Virus record (IMG/VR): IMGVR_UViG_3300037071_001253 | Coordinates: 1 to 21,330 of that record | From: a virus | Length of the DNA stretch: 21,330 nt | Strand: one strand, 5' to 3' | Part shown: positions 1 to 7,099 of the stretch, piece by piece | Numbering within the stretch: position 1 is the stretch's first letter | Layout of the letters: each line of letters opens with the position of its first letter | Notes under the pieces: generated by a model | What the model was told of the DNA's origin: nothing | Database searches by the model: none | The model's input: the letters and a program-made list of their open reading frames with translations, nothing else | Position numbers and translations under genes: made by a program

Positions 1-270
1 TGTGGGCTCGTCATAAAGAATCGCTTGAATCTCCGTTTCAAAGCAGATGATGAACGCTCCCTCACCCTCCAGCCAAATCTTCACACCCGCATAACCAGAG
101 AATAGAACATAATCTCCCGGCTTAAGATAACGAACGTTTGGTCCTACATACTTCACGATACCTTGATCCGCACGTTCTTTCGCCATGTCAGGAATTATAA
201 TCCCGCCAGGACTTTCGTCGGGGTCCACTATGGGAGTTATTGCGACTTTGTTTCCTTGTAGGTCTAGCAT
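1..270 (-). CDS. GroES-like co-chaperonin (3' end beyond window)
   Basis: The gene starts at the ATG complementary to 268-270 and stays open through 90 codons to the window edge, so the C-terminus is missing. The protein shows the GroES/Cpn10 pattern: an early strand (NKVAITPI, residues 7-14), a mobile-loop equivalent with GGIIIPD at 22-28, then GIVKYVGP (38-45) and LKPGDYVLF (49-57), which is the beta-barrel signature of the family. In the family these proteins form a ring lid over a GroEL-type chaperonin; T4 gp31 is the classic phage example and is needed to fold the capsid protein. No GroEL is visible here, so a host GroEL is the likely partner. A purine-rich AAAGAAGAAAG precedes the ATG as a weak ribosome site. 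The start overlaps the upstream HNH gene by 83 bp, which is unusually long. Confidence 0.88.
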   Translation of the reverse strand, partial: MLDLQGNKVAITPIVDPDESPGGIIIPDMAKERADQGIVKYVGPNVRYLKPGDYVLFSGYAGVKIWLEGEGAFIICFETEIQAILYDEPT

Positions 271-730
271 CTTTCTTCTTTCTTTTCTTGTATGGTTTAG
301 CCAACCACGCTGCAAAAGCTTTACGAATTTGTTGTCTAAGCAATTCAAGATGATGCGGATTAGGCATTTGATTCTTTATCTGACATACTCTAGCGTACTC
401 ATAGACCGGCTTCATAAGCGGTTGATAAAGTACGTGCACATTTTTATGGTGGCGAGAGCACAACCAAACAATATCTTCGGGTAGGAAACTGACGTAGCGC
501 CGAGCATAGTATTCAGGTAGAATTTTAGCGAACGCCATTTCACTACCTATATGATGGCGCTGCATTTTGTCCTTAGCCTTACCACACTTGGCGCATTTTT
601 TAACAACCGTAACTCTCGTCAAGTTACAGTTAAAGTTTACGTCAGGTTCATCCCTCCCATAGATTCTTATCCAGTTAGCTACTCGTTCCTTCCATTCCAA
701 CAACGCTTTCGTTTGGTACATTTTCGCCAT
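188..730 (-). CDS. HNH-type zinc-binding endonuclease candidate
   Basis: This 180-residue basic protein has the cysteine/histidine layout of HNH nucleases: CAKC at 46-49, RHH at 58-60 as the candidate catalytic start, and C91, H94, H95 and H99 (LCSRHHKNVH) as the closing half. In phages such proteins nick or cut DNA, often near packaging or replication genes, or are free-standing homing enzymes. The C-terminal 50 residues are strongly basic and partly encoded inside the start of the GroES-like gene, so this tail may be expendable. A GGAG lies 5 nt before the ATG. It is the first gene after a short gap (731-796). The HNH assignment is fairly sure; the substrate is unknown. Confidence 0.7.
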   Translation of the reverse strand: MAKMYQTKALLEWKERVANWIRIYGRDEPDVNFNCNLTRVTVVKKCAKCGKAKDKMQRHHIGSEMAFAKILPEYYARRYVSFLPEDIVWLCSRHHKNVHVLYQPLMKPVYEYARVCQIKNQMPNPHHLELLRQQIRKAFAAWLAKPYKKRKKKDARPTRKQSRNNSHSGPRRKSWRDYNS

Positions 731-796
731 AGAATCTCCAGTTGCCGGAGTTAGTTTAAGCGCAACCCCCGGCGTAATCGCATGCCCCTTGACTAA

Positions 797-1264
797 TTAA
801 CTAAGGGGACTAAAACATCCCGGCTTGAATTCCTGCTGCACCGCACCCTCGAAAGTGCGTACATCCGCAGCGAAACGTACACGCATACCCTTTGCAGAAT
901 TCCACGCATCGCCGCACTGACCAGTAGTCACATCGTAATTCCAATCGGCGCCACGAAACGCTGCGTTGAAATCCTTTTCACTTGCCGAATCACGCTTGTA
1001 CCCATGCACCGCCATAAGAAACTGCTTGGCAATTGCCTGAGCACCATCGGATGTAAGATAGCAAGTGTAGAAAACCTTCTTTCCCTTTGACGGTCCTTCC
1101 GCAACAGTAAGCGGATAACGAATGCCTACAGACGTTCCCTTGTTATCTGACTTCTCACGGGTAAACGCCTTTGGCTCACCAACAATTACCTCGTACTCAT
1201 CTGGATCGAGGACTTCAATTGTTGCTGAAACCGCATCGGGATTGAAGTTAAACGGTGCAGTCAT
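797..1264 (-). CDS. DUF669-like phage protein, possible ssDNA-binding protein
   Basis: This is a 155-residue soluble protein. The order of features resembles DUF669-type phage proteins: an N-terminal FNFNPDAV, a strand around YEVIVGEP, then RYPLTVAEGPSKGKKVFYTC, where the EGP-KGKKVF element is typical, followed by a helical stretch (AQAIAKQFLMAVHG). DUF669 genes usually sit beside Sak4-like ATPases and PD-(D/E)XK nucleases in phage replication modules and are suspected single-strand DNA-binding proteins. The same companions occur here at 3183-5014, with four genes between. A GGGAG lies 9 nt before the ATG. The similarity is judged by eye, and other OB-fold or orphan proteins remain possible. 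Confidence 0.5.
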   Translation of the reverse strand: MTAPFNFNPDAVSATIEVLDPDEYEVIVGEPKAFTREKSDNKGTSVGIRYPLTVAEGPSKGKKVFYTCYLTSDGAQAIAKQFLMAVHGYKRDSASEKDFNAAFRGADWNYDVTTGQCGDAWNSAKGMRVRFAADVRTFEGAVQQEFKPGCFSPLS

Positions 1265-1303
1265 TGTTCGGTACTCCCATAATATAAGATAAGATAATAT
1301 TGC

Positions 1304-1825
1304 CTACGCAAATCCAAGCTTTACATCGTACTTTCCTTCTACAGCATTCCAGTTGAATTGTATCACCGCATCAAATTCGTCGAATCGTGGTTGCGTTTGT
1401 CTATTCAACTGGCCCATCACTTCATAGGTAGATAGCCTTACTTTGTTCTTTGCACGCATGAGCGTATGACGTTTAAACAGCTCGTCGAAGGAAACATTAA
1501 AGTAATAAGCTATCCGTCTATACCCATGTACCGTAGCAAGAGTTATAAATTGCTTACGGCTTTCTACGGTTAGATTCATGTTATCTAAGTAAATGTCGTC
1601 CCGCCGAACGACTGCTCTCTTGAATTCCTCAAAGGAACGATCAAAGAAAGTAGGATCACGTAGATACATTTGCCACGCTATCCCGTAGTCTGGGCTGTAA
1701 TACTTCAATCTTAATAGGTCCCACGAAAAGTGATGCAGGGCGAAGTTGACGCTTTTCAGCGAAGCGTATAGTGTGGACTTCCCCGATCCACTTGGCGCGA
1801 TTGGAACTATTAAGAAAGGCGGCAT
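1304..1825 (-). CDS. Polynucleotide kinase-like P-loop protein
   Basis: The 173-residue protein opens with a Walker A loop, APSGSGKST at 10-18, behind a hydrophobic strand. It has SWD near residue 36, where this family has a substrate-binding aspartate, DNMNL at 81-85, and an Arg/Lys-rich lid region (RHTLMRAKNKVR, 119-130). That order matches the AAA_33/T4 PseT-kinase type (zeta-toxin-like fold), enzymes that phosphorylate 5'-OH ends of DNA or RNA. There is no phosphatase domain, so it would be kinase only. A plausible role is nucleic-acid end repair, for example after tRNA or DNA nicking by a host defence. AGAGGA precedes the ATG, and the gene starts 8 nt after the upstream stop, so it is co-transcribed. 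Confidence 0.7.
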   Translation of the reverse strand: MPPFLIVPIAPSGSGKSTLYASLKSVNFALHHFSWDLLRLKYYSPDYGIAWQMYLRDPTFFDRSFEEFKRAVVRRDDIYLDNMNLTVESRKQFITLATVHGYRRIAYYFNVSFDELFKRHTLMRAKNKVRLSTYEVMGQLNRQTQPRFDEFDAVIQFNWNAVEGKYDVKLGFA

Positions 1826-1833
1826 TTATTCCT

Positions 1834-2658
1834 CTATGCTGCTACAGGCGTTCCGTAAACTTCTACTGGACCATACTCATGTGACATAACTTGCTGATCG
1901 GCAGGACAAGCTGGTTCAGTAGGATCGAATTGATACTGATTGTAATTCAACTCATCGAAACCATAATTCACATCAATTGCTTTGTCATTATTTGGCGTTG
2001 TCCACGGTGTCTGATTAACCTTGCGCTTCACACCGTCAACAATCATTTCCAACGTCTTGTTCTTGAAATCAGCAATCCATTCAAACACATACGGTACGCC
2101 CTTCGTTACTACGAAGTCGCAATAATATGAGAAGAATGGAGACTGCAATAGAACTGATGGACGAAGCTTTCCATCATAGTTAGAGAACGTACCAAAGCAA
2201 TGATTCGTTCCATTCTGCGTACTCCAGAATGCATGCTTGCAACCGTTACCAGTAGCAGGCTTCCAATCTGTAAGATACGTAATCTCCTGCTTAACACGAA
2301 GCTTTGAAAGCATAGTAGCTGCTGCAAAGTTCTTAGCAACTACTGAACTACCATATCCTGCTGGAGAACCAAGCTTCTTATTAAACCGCATCTTCGCACC
2401 TACAAACGTCAGATTACTAAACAACGTCTGTTCGTGCGGACGATCAATAGGACGCCACGGCTTTGATGCATCACCAAAATCCGCTGCCATCCAAGATGCA
2501 TGACTGAACAGTAGAATCTCTCCCGGCTCTGGAACTGGTGGATCGGGTGGAATTGGTGGAAGCTCACCACAATTCATACAATCATGAATCTTCTTCAACC
2601 AATCATTTGTTTCTGTGCTCTTGATAATCAGTGTGTCTAGCTGCTGTTCGATGGTCAT
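1834..2658 (-). CDS. Lectin-like (jelly-roll type) protein with proline hinge
   Basis: This 274-residue protein has three parts. Residues 1-33 are a helical head ending in a Cys pair (C27, C30). Residues 34-46 are a proline hinge (PPIPPDPPVPEPG). The rest is rich in aromatics, Asn and Gly and looks like a concanavalin A-like beta-sandwich: alternating strands such as YVFEWIADFKNKTLEMIVDG near 190-210 resemble the ligand-binding strands of LamG or polysaccharide-lyase-like folds. The modular head-hinge-sandwich layout fits a surface or virion-attached carbohydrate-binding protein, which is odd inside a replication block. Its ATG overlaps the stop of the membrane miniprotein upstream (ATGA), so the two are coupled. 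No catalytic residues could be assigned, and function is unknown. Confidence 0.55.
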   Translation of the reverse strand: MTIEQQLDTLIIKSTETNDWLKKIHDCMNCGELPPIPPDPPVPEPGEILLFSHASWMAADFGDASKPWRPIDRPHEQTLFSNLTFVGAKMRFNKKLGSPAGYGSSVVAKNFAAATMLSKLRVKQEITYLTDWKPATGNGCKHAFWSTQNGTNHCFGTFSNYDGKLRPSVLLQSPFFSYYCDFVVTKGVPYVFEWIADFKNKTLEMIVDGVKRKVNQTPWTTPNNDKAIDVNYGFDELNYNQYQFDPTEPACPADQQVMSHEYGPVEVYGTPVAA

Positions 2659-2828
2659 GTGTGTATACCAAGGTTAATTCCAAATACAACCTGTAGAACG
2701 TACAGAGCGGCGATTATGGCACCTACGATGTTAATGATTCTCTTGATGTTTGCTGCCATAGGAATGAAATTCACTACGAGCAGCACCAAGCCCAATACTA
2801 TTAGCGGGCCAATCCATTGGAGATTCAT
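2655..2828 (-). CDS. Two-helix membrane miniprotein, 57 aa
   Basis: A longer frame exists upstream, but the ATG at 2828 is the better start. It overlaps the previous stop as TAATG, has a strong GGAGGG 9 nt upstream, and removes an unlikely hydrophilic N-terminus. The protein has two hydrophobic segments, roughly residues 6-23 and 32-48, joined by a short loop with NIKR, so it should span the membrane twice as a hairpin. It ends in an ATGA overlap with the lectin-like gene. The topology would fit a pinholin or holin, a superinfection-exclusion protein or a membrane anchor, but no endolysin is nearby and nothing in the sequence selects among these. Confidence 0.65.
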   Translation of the reverse strand: MNLQWIGPLIVLGLVLLVVNFIPMAANIKRIINIVGAIIAALYVLQVVFGINLGIHT

Positions 2829-3208
2829 TAGATTTTTCCCTCCAGCATAATGGAAGTGTTCGCCCACATCTTACTGTCTTGTAGCTGTCGTATCGCGTGA
2901 GTGCGATCGGCGCAGCGCGGACATAGTGCAAGTATCATCTTGGCAAGATAAGCATACATCTTAGCCAAATCTTCCATTAGAACAATTTGTTGCTGTGTAG
3001 GAACATGATGCTTGAACCGCTCATTAATCTCATTCAGATCACGAATGATCTGTTCTGAGGCTGCTTGCATATCTTCCCTAGCTTTGTCCATTACAACTTC
3101 TTCTACTCTCTCTTTAAGCTGTGCTTCTTCTGCCAGATGATCTGGATCACTCTGACGAATAGCATCTTCTACGATTGGCTCGTTATTTCCCTTTGGCTCG
3201 TTGTCCAT
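2828..3208 (-). CDS. Acb2/Tad1-like nucleotide-sponge candidate
   Basis: The protein is 126 residues. The N-terminal 60 are acidic and predicted helical. Residues 64-123 match the pattern I know from the small phage family now called Acb2/Tad1 (DUF7681): RFKHHVP at 64-70 (family: RF-YH-P), a helix ending in LCPRCADR at 95-102 (family: LCP-SRE), and a final helix AIRQLQDSKMWANTSI at 105-120 (family: A-TKLEEA-MWAN-AI). Characterised members bind the cyclic nucleotide or gcADPR signals of CBASS and Thoeris and so shut off these defences. The long N-terminal extension is unusual for the family. GGAGG lies 7 nt before the ATG. The gene overlaps the Sak4-like gene by 26 bp and the miniprotein by TAATG. 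Family placement is from memory of motifs, not a search. Confidence 0.72.
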   Translation of the reverse strand: MDNEPKGNNEPIVEDAIRQSDPDHLAEEAQLKERVEEVVMDKAREDMQAASEQIIRDLNEINERFKHHVPTQQQIVLMEDLAKMYAYLAKMILALCPRCADRTHAIRQLQDSKMWANTSIMLEGKI

Positions 3209-4061
3209 CTTTAATCCTCCGGATCATGTCAGTAATTTTGAGGTTCTGTTCTACGGTTTCAAAGGTAGCACCATATCTATTACCAGCAAGTAGTATCTCA
3301 TCGCCACTAGTACGAACACGGTAAGCAGTATTAGAGCCACCACCCACTGCTTCCGTATGAAATACACAATCAAACAAAGAGGCAACAGCATCAGGAAAAG
3401 TCTGCCCAGTAAAAGCGGGACGTACTTTAACCAAAGTAGGAAGCTCTCCAATTTGGTCACCCTTCTTAAATGTAAATCGTTCGTGAGCACCAATGATTAG
3501 ATGCTTCTTGTATCTCTGGCATGTATCAATGAGTGCAGTAACGAATCCCATAATGAGATTCATTTCCAATCCATAATCCTGCACCGTTGACATAATCACA
3601 CCTTCCTTCTCTACCGCCTTCATCGTCTTGGATTTGAGAGTGCGCTCGTTAATCTCAAGACCTTTCCAGAATGCAGACTTGCTAAGTGCTGTGCTATCGT
3701 CAATACAGATTGTGTCAAACTGATCGTTCATATTGATTAGCGCGTAGTTGATTGCATCCTTAATCTTTGTAAGCATTATTGATGTTTCTGGTAATCCAGT
3801 CTCAGGATCAACAGGATCAGCAACTACTACGATCATTGGATTCGCCCCTACTTTTTCTTTGAACAGAGGCGAGAGCAAAGTTGCATGTCCATTTCCATTC
3901 GAGATAAAGAGTGAACGATCACCAGCAGAACCCATCACGAATGTCTTACCACTTTTTGCTGGACCATACAATAGAACTGTGACACAATCTCCCGGCGGCA
4001 TTTCCACTAGCCGCTTAAACATTTCAGGAGTCATTACTTCTTTTCCTGGCGCGACTGGCAT
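3183..4061 (-). CDS. Sak4-like AAA_24 RecA-fold ATPase
   Basis: The 292-residue protein has a clear Walker A, GPAKSGKT at 33-40, and a Walker B, DTICIDD at 116-122, in a RecA-like core. The layout and length fit the AAA_24 domain of phage Sak4-type proteins. These act with an ssDNA-binding protein in single-strand annealing and homologous recombination during phage replication. The next genes are a RecB-like nuclease upstream and, further down, a DUF669-like protein, a grouping often seen with Sak4. It starts with TAATG on the stop of the nuclease gene, behind GAGAGGA, so the two are translated together. The ATPase is certain; the Sak4 label is likely. Confidence 0.8.
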   Translation of the reverse strand: MPVAPGKEVMTPEMFKRLVEMPPGDCVTVLLYGPAKSGKTFVMGSAGDRSLFISNGNGHATLLSPLFKEKVGANPMIVVVADPVDPETGLPETSIMLTKIKDAINYALINMNDQFDTICIDDSTALSKSAFWKGLEINERTLKSKTMKAVEKEGVIMSTVQDYGLEMNLIMGFVTALIDTCQRYKKHLIIGAHERFTFKKGDQIGELPTLVKVRPAFTGQTFPDAVASLFDCVFHTEAVGGGSNTAYRVRTSGDEILLAGNRYGATFETVEQNLKITDMIRRIKDGQRAKGK

Positions 4062-5014
4062 TATTCCTCTCCTGCTTCATCATGTGCAAGTGGATTCCAA
4101 GGACGCTGAACAAAATCTTGCTCAAGCCTACTGATTTGCATGCGTGTAGTCGGTGATGTGCATACCTTGTGATATGGACAACGCTCACAAGATTGCTCAT
4201 TCATCGGCCAGTTATCATCTTCGAATGACTTCTTTATTGAGTGATTCCAAGTTGTAGCATCTTGAAGCCAATTACTAAGCTGCTCATTACTACGAGAAGC
4301 AATGAGAGTATGCAACTTAGGGCCATTAGTTTTGTTATTGTGGAGTACCTCAACAAAGAGGCGCTTGATTGGTTCGGCAGGTACACCATCCGTCGTGCCT
4401 CGAAGCAATGATAGAGAATACATATAACGACTAAATTGATCGTTAGGATTAAGCTTGCGCTCATATGAATCTCCGAAGCGTGATGCCGTCTTGAAATCTC
4501 TGATTGCAGGATCACCGTCTACTTTCACAACTTGGTCAATACGTCCTGCTGTGTAGAATCCATCTGGCATCTGCACATTGAATGGCATTTCAACGGACAG
4601 CACTTCAAACGTGCGCGAGATTCTCTCTGCACGCACTTTCTTCACAGCTTCGATGCATGACATGATTAGACGGTTCTCGGTCATATACTCATACCAAGAA
4701 CCAACTGGTGGGTTACCGCCTGTTTCTCTCCACAATTTGGTGGCAGCGTTAATACCTGCCATCGACGATGCTTCGTTAAGCTCGCCAGTTTTTTGTAGCT
4801 CTAGTTCGAGAACCTCCCTGAATTTATGGTATGCTCCACCGAAACGAAAGTAGATTGGTACATCTTTCACATCACGCGCTAGAACGTATCTGTAGAAAAA
4901 CTTACGCGGACACTCTTTATAAGTACCAGTCATGGACGAATCCATAGGCTTAGTACCTTCAAGAATGTTCGCAAGCGTGATGTATCTTACTAGGTCGTTG
5001 TATTGACTATCCAT
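4061..5014 (-). CDS. PD-(D/E)XK nuclease, RecB/Cas4-like with Fe-S cysteines
   Basis: The 317-residue protein carries the RecB/Cas4 nuclease motifs in order: CPRKFFYRY at 35-43, the helix AYHKFREVLE with H63, E142 in the strand before the core, GRID with D160, DFKT with D173 and K175 as the catalytic pair, and the Q193-to-Y199 motif (QFSRYMY). C35 together with C276, C279 and C285 (CERCPYHKVC) gives the four-cysteine arrangement that binds a 4Fe-4S cluster in AddB and Cas4. Such phage enzymes resect DNA ends to make single strands for the annealing ATPase encoded next. The start overlaps the upstream gene by 8 bp. All catalytic positions are present, so it should be active. Confidence 0.88.
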   Translation of the reverse strand: MDSQYNDLVRYITLANILEGTKPMDSSMTGTYKECPRKFFYRYVLARDVKDVPIYFRFGGAYHKFREVLELELQKTGELNEASSMAGINAATKLWRETGGNPPVGSWYEYMTENRLIMSCIEAVKKVRAERISRTFEVLSVEMPFNVQMPDGFYTAGRIDQVVKVDGDPAIRDFKTASRFGDSYERKLNPNDQFSRYMYSLSLLRGTTDGVPAEPIKRLFVEVLHNNKTNGPKLHTLIASRSNEQLSNWLQDATTWNHSIKKSFEDDNWPMNEQSCERCPYHKVCTSPTTRMQISRLEQDFVQRPWNPLAHDEAGEE

Positions 5015-5402
5015 TTGTGTACGGGCTCTCTATAGTATTGAGTAGTTGGTGCTTGGCGTACTTGTAATTGAAGATTTCGTTGTTAACTGGATACCATTCA
5101 CTCGCGGTACCACATACAATCCAATCATTGAAGCTAGCATACAACTTACCACTTCCACCTTGCTTTGCTTCCATCGTGAACTCAACCATGAAATCTTTGA
5201 TCTGGTCACCGATTCTGGCGCACTGATAAACTCTCATGTTGCGTGGTAGAATGATGTGTCCATCCATACACTGCAAAGCAAACTCTGGTGTGATCTGTAC
5301 CGCTTTGACGATGCGAGGAAGATTAATGTATTCCTCTAGAACATTAACTAGGTGTATTTGATTCAGGTTCTTGTGTTCCGGCTCCAAGTTGCGGTCGTTC
5401 AT
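5007..5402 (-). CDS. Small phage protein, PGDYG-like beta fold
   Basis: I do not assign a function. The frame could start earlier at a TTG (5426), but the ATG at 5402 has AAGGAG 10 nt upstream and shortens the overlap with the upstream gene to 59 bp, giving 131 residues. The middle reads KAVQITPEF, then a strand, then DWIVCG-SEWYPVNNEIF. This resembles a widespread small phage family in which a modified-site or DNA-related beta domain ends in GDWIV-G-GE-YPV-PDIF. The resemblance is moderate. It overlaps the nuclease gene by 8 bp, so it belongs to the same operon. Confidence 0.6.
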   Translation of the reverse strand: MNDRNLEPEHKNLNQIHLVNVLEEYINLPRIVKAVQITPEFALQCMDGHIILPRNMRVYQCARIGDQIKDFMVEFTMEAKQGGSGKLYASFNDWIVCGTASEWYPVNNEIFNYKYAKHQLLNTIESPYTNG

Positions 5403-5736
5403 TGTCAATAATCTCCTTGATTTCAAGATCTATAACAAGGGTCTTAGCTTTACCAGTATCAAGATTAGACTGCACTACTTCACGAAAGATCAACTCAAGT
5501 GTAGATGGATCGAAGTTCTTATAATACGCTCGCGGTGGAATCATCGCATAGAACTTCAGAATCACTTCTATGTTCGTCGCTGGATATGCTGACCAATGGC
5601 GATCGTTCAGACAAAACTCGTTCACTATCTTCTGAACTCTGTCCATGTGTATCCGGTACAGTTTCTCCTGCGGAGCGTATGGATTCTGATTCGTCCTCAT
5701 GTATTCTATCGGCTCCTGATCGTATCGGTCTTTCAT
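5344..5736 (-). CDS. Unknown phage protein, weakly RusA-like
   Basis: The 130-residue product begins at the ATG at 5736, which has GGGAGG 12 nt upstream. The frame also extends to a TTG at 5766. The core has a strand NIEVILKFYAMIPP, a helix (PSTLELIFREVVQS) and a strand LVIDLEIKEI. This is faintly like RusA Holliday-junction resolvases, but I cannot find the conserved D-DN and DD catalytic pairs, so the resemblance may be false. The first 218 bp overlap the preceding frame (5519-5998) in another register. In the shared stretch this frame has the more protein-like composition. Confidence 0.55.
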   Translation of the reverse strand: MKDRYDQEPIEYMRTNQNPYAPQEKLYRIHMDRVQKIVNEFCLNDRHWSAYPATNIEVILKFYAMIPPRAYYKNFDPSTLELIFREVVQSNLDTGKAKTLVIDLEIKEIIDNERPQLGAGTQEPESNTPS

Positions 5737-5998
5737 TTGGTATTGTATCCTCCCAATGAACTTCAACTACAAATCTAACTGGATCAATCTCTAACCATAC
5801 TCTTGTAATCAACGATGGTCTTGGTCCTCCGTAACCCCATACTAATGCACGGAGGTCGTCTTGATTCTTGAGATTAAGTCTGTGATTCTTCGCGTTGTCA
5901 GGATCGTAACGTGGCTTCACAAAACAGTTGAAGAATACATTATAATCCCACGTAAAGATTCGACTGCTATGCTGTGCTGCGAAGTCTTCCCGTTGCAT
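5519..5998 (-). CDS. Unknown protein; C-terminal part may be out-of-frame shadow
   Basis: The first 87 residues look like a real protein: aromatic-rich FTWDYNVFFNCFVKPRYDPD, then WGYGGPRPSLITRVWLEID and a clean strand VRFVVEVHWED. GAGG lies 6 nt before the ATG. From about residue 88 onward the frame overlaps the next gene and becomes a Ser/Asp/Glu-rich stretch of the kind produced by reading another gene in the wrong frame. Three readings are possible: a true long overlap, a ribosomal or sequencing frameshift that joins residues 1-87 to the gene at 5344-5736, or a truncated gene. Function is unknown. Confidence 0.45.
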   Translation of the reverse strand: MQREDFAAQHSSRIFTWDYNVFFNCFVKPRYDPDNAKNHRLNLKNQDDLRALVWGYGGPRPSLITRVWLEIDPVRFVVEVHWEDTIPNERPIRSGADRIHEDESESIRSAGETVPDTHGQSSEDSERVLSERSPLVSISSDEHRSDSEVLCDDSTASVL

Positions 5999-6170
5999 TT
6001 GCTGCCTCAGCTATACGTTCGCGTGGGGTGTTATATGTGCATTCTTTACGATAAGCTGACAGCAAGCGCCGTAAGGTTTCATTGAGTGACTCATTTGGAC
6101 ACTCTTTGAAGAACCATCTTACGTCGTCTGCTAGCAAAAGCACCTCACGTTTTGTATGCTTCCGAGGCAT
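5967..6170 (-). CDS. Small basic helical protein, 67 aa
   Basis: Not recognised. Residues 8-40 form an apparent helix-turn-helix-sized unit (VLLLADDVRWFFKE, then ESLNETLRRLLSAY), faintly like small ribbon-helix-helix or SeqA-type DNA-binding domains. The tail is Arg/Ala-rich. The ATG overlaps the preceding stop as TGATG and has no good ribosome site of its own, so expression probably depends on re-initiation. It overlaps the next frame by 32 bp. Confidence 0.5.
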   Translation of the reverse strand: MPRKHTKREVLLLADDVRWFFKECPNESLNETLRRLLSAYRKECTYNTPRERIAEAANATGRLRSTA

Positions 6171-6559
6171 CAGTTATCTTTCGCCATTTTTGCTTTGGCA
6201 ATTTCAACGTCCAGTTCTTCCTGCGCGATTGATTCCCAATTGGCATAATGAATCGTGTGCATGATCTTTGCAAGATTCTTTGCTGCATCTTCCAACCAAG
6301 GATGGAAGGTATGAAACATTGCTACTCCGTTACCTGCAAAGCAAACAATGTCCCATGTCGTAAGCTTGTCGTAGTCTGGTGAACTCTTGAGAGCATCCCA
6401 AACACGTTTGGCGCGTTCGTCAGGTGATGCAGTCTTTGAATCAGCCAACTGAATTATATCAAGGATTTCTCTTACAGCTTCTGGTGCAATTTTCTCTGTT
6501 GTTCCGGGTTCGGCGGATTGTTCAGCAGGGTTTCCGCCGCTCGAATCGTTGCCATCCAT
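6170..6559 (-). CDS. Unknown soluble protein, 129 aa
   Basis: Not recognised. The first 24 residues are low-complexity (Gly, Ser, Pro, Glu). The rest is predicted helical with aromatic patches (WDIVCFAGNGVAMFHTFHPW) and an amphipathic, charged C-terminus. GAGG stands 8 nt before the ATG. It ends in a TGATG junction with the following small gene. The N-terminal 88 bp overlap another possible small gene (6472-6705), so the disordered head might be partly an artefact of a wrong start. Confidence 0.6.
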   Translation of the reverse strand: MDGNDSSGGNPAEQSAEPGTTEKIAPEAVREILDIIQLADSKTASPDERAKRVWDALKSSPDYDKLTTWDIVCFAGNGVAMFHTFHPWLEDAAKNLAKIMHTIHYANWESIAQEELDVEIAKAKMAKDN

Positions 6560-6705
6560 ATATCAACCTCGTTATTAGGCACGACAAGAGAACCCAACGT
6601 AGTGTTTACGTCAGGCTCTCCGTCGTCCGTTGATGTAGTTTTATGAATCAGTATCAGAGACTCAGCGGAGCCGCGTTGATGGGCCTCTGTAGAAATCTGT
6701 ATCAT
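6472..6705 (-). CDS. Possible small protein, 77 aa
   Basis: This frame fills the otherwise empty 100 bp between two clearer genes and has reasonable composition (SLILIHKTT, then LGSLVVPNNEVDIWMATIRAAETLL). It overlaps the upstream TSCPD-like gene by 44 bp and the downstream gene by 88 bp, and its ribosome site (GAAGAAG) abuts the ATG. That makes the start doubtful. No family is recognised. Confidence 0.38.
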   Translation of the reverse strand: MIQISTEAHQRGSAESLILIHKTTSTDDGEPDVNTTLGSLVVPNNEVDIWMATIRAAETLLNNPPNPEQQRKLHQKL

Positions 6706-7096
6706 CTTCTTCGTCGTCTATTCCCAGCTTGTCTTTAAGCTGATTATATTTGTCTCGCTTGTAAACCGAAAGCGCATACGCAAAACCTTCCGGCCCACTG
6801 CGAACTTCGACGGCGCGATTGCGAACAATACTAGTAACTACGGTACGATCGCTGCGAATGTTATAAAGCTCGCTGATCGTGAAATCAAGTCCCTTAGCTT
6901 CTAGTACGATGGAAGCAAGTGCGGCGACAGCTTCTACCCATGCCATTGTCATACTGCCGCTCTTACCAATACGTGCTAGAAGTTTAAACGGCTTCCCATC
7001 GTTATCCTCCAGAACGTCTACGAATAGTGTCCCATCTGGAGTCTTTACTTTGATGGTAGTACTTTTGTATACTACGTCATACTTCGGCGCAACCAT
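6662..7096 (-). CDS. Stand-alone TSCPD-like domain protein
   Basis: The 144-residue protein contains the pattern of the TSCPD domain usually found at the C-terminus of class II ribonucleotide reductases and also as a free phage protein: VKTPDGTLFVDV at 17-28, DGKPFKLLARIGKSGS at 33-48, and a helix AWVEAVAALASIVLEAKG at 52-69. The signature TSCPD cysteine is absent: the motif reads KTPDG. The C-terminal 25 residues are acidic (IDDEEDDTD) and likely flexible. AAGGAG precedes the ATG. A regulatory or nucleotide-related role is suggested only by the family, and no reductase is encoded in this window. Confidence 0.6.
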   Translation of the reverse strand: MVAPKYDVVYKSTTIKVKTPDGTLFVDVLEDNDGKPFKLLARIGKSGSMTMAWVEAVAALASIVLEAKGLDFTISELYNIRSDRTVVTSIVRNRAVEVRSGPEGFAYALSVYKRDKYNQLKDKLGIDDEEDDTDFYRGPSTRLR

Positions 7097-7099
7097 TTT

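Noticed and set aside
785-808. CCCCTT...AAGGGG inverted repeat over the stop codon of the DUF669-like gene, considered as a terminator.
   Set aside because: It is only a 6-bp stem with no T-run on either side, and the genes on both sides run in the same direction.
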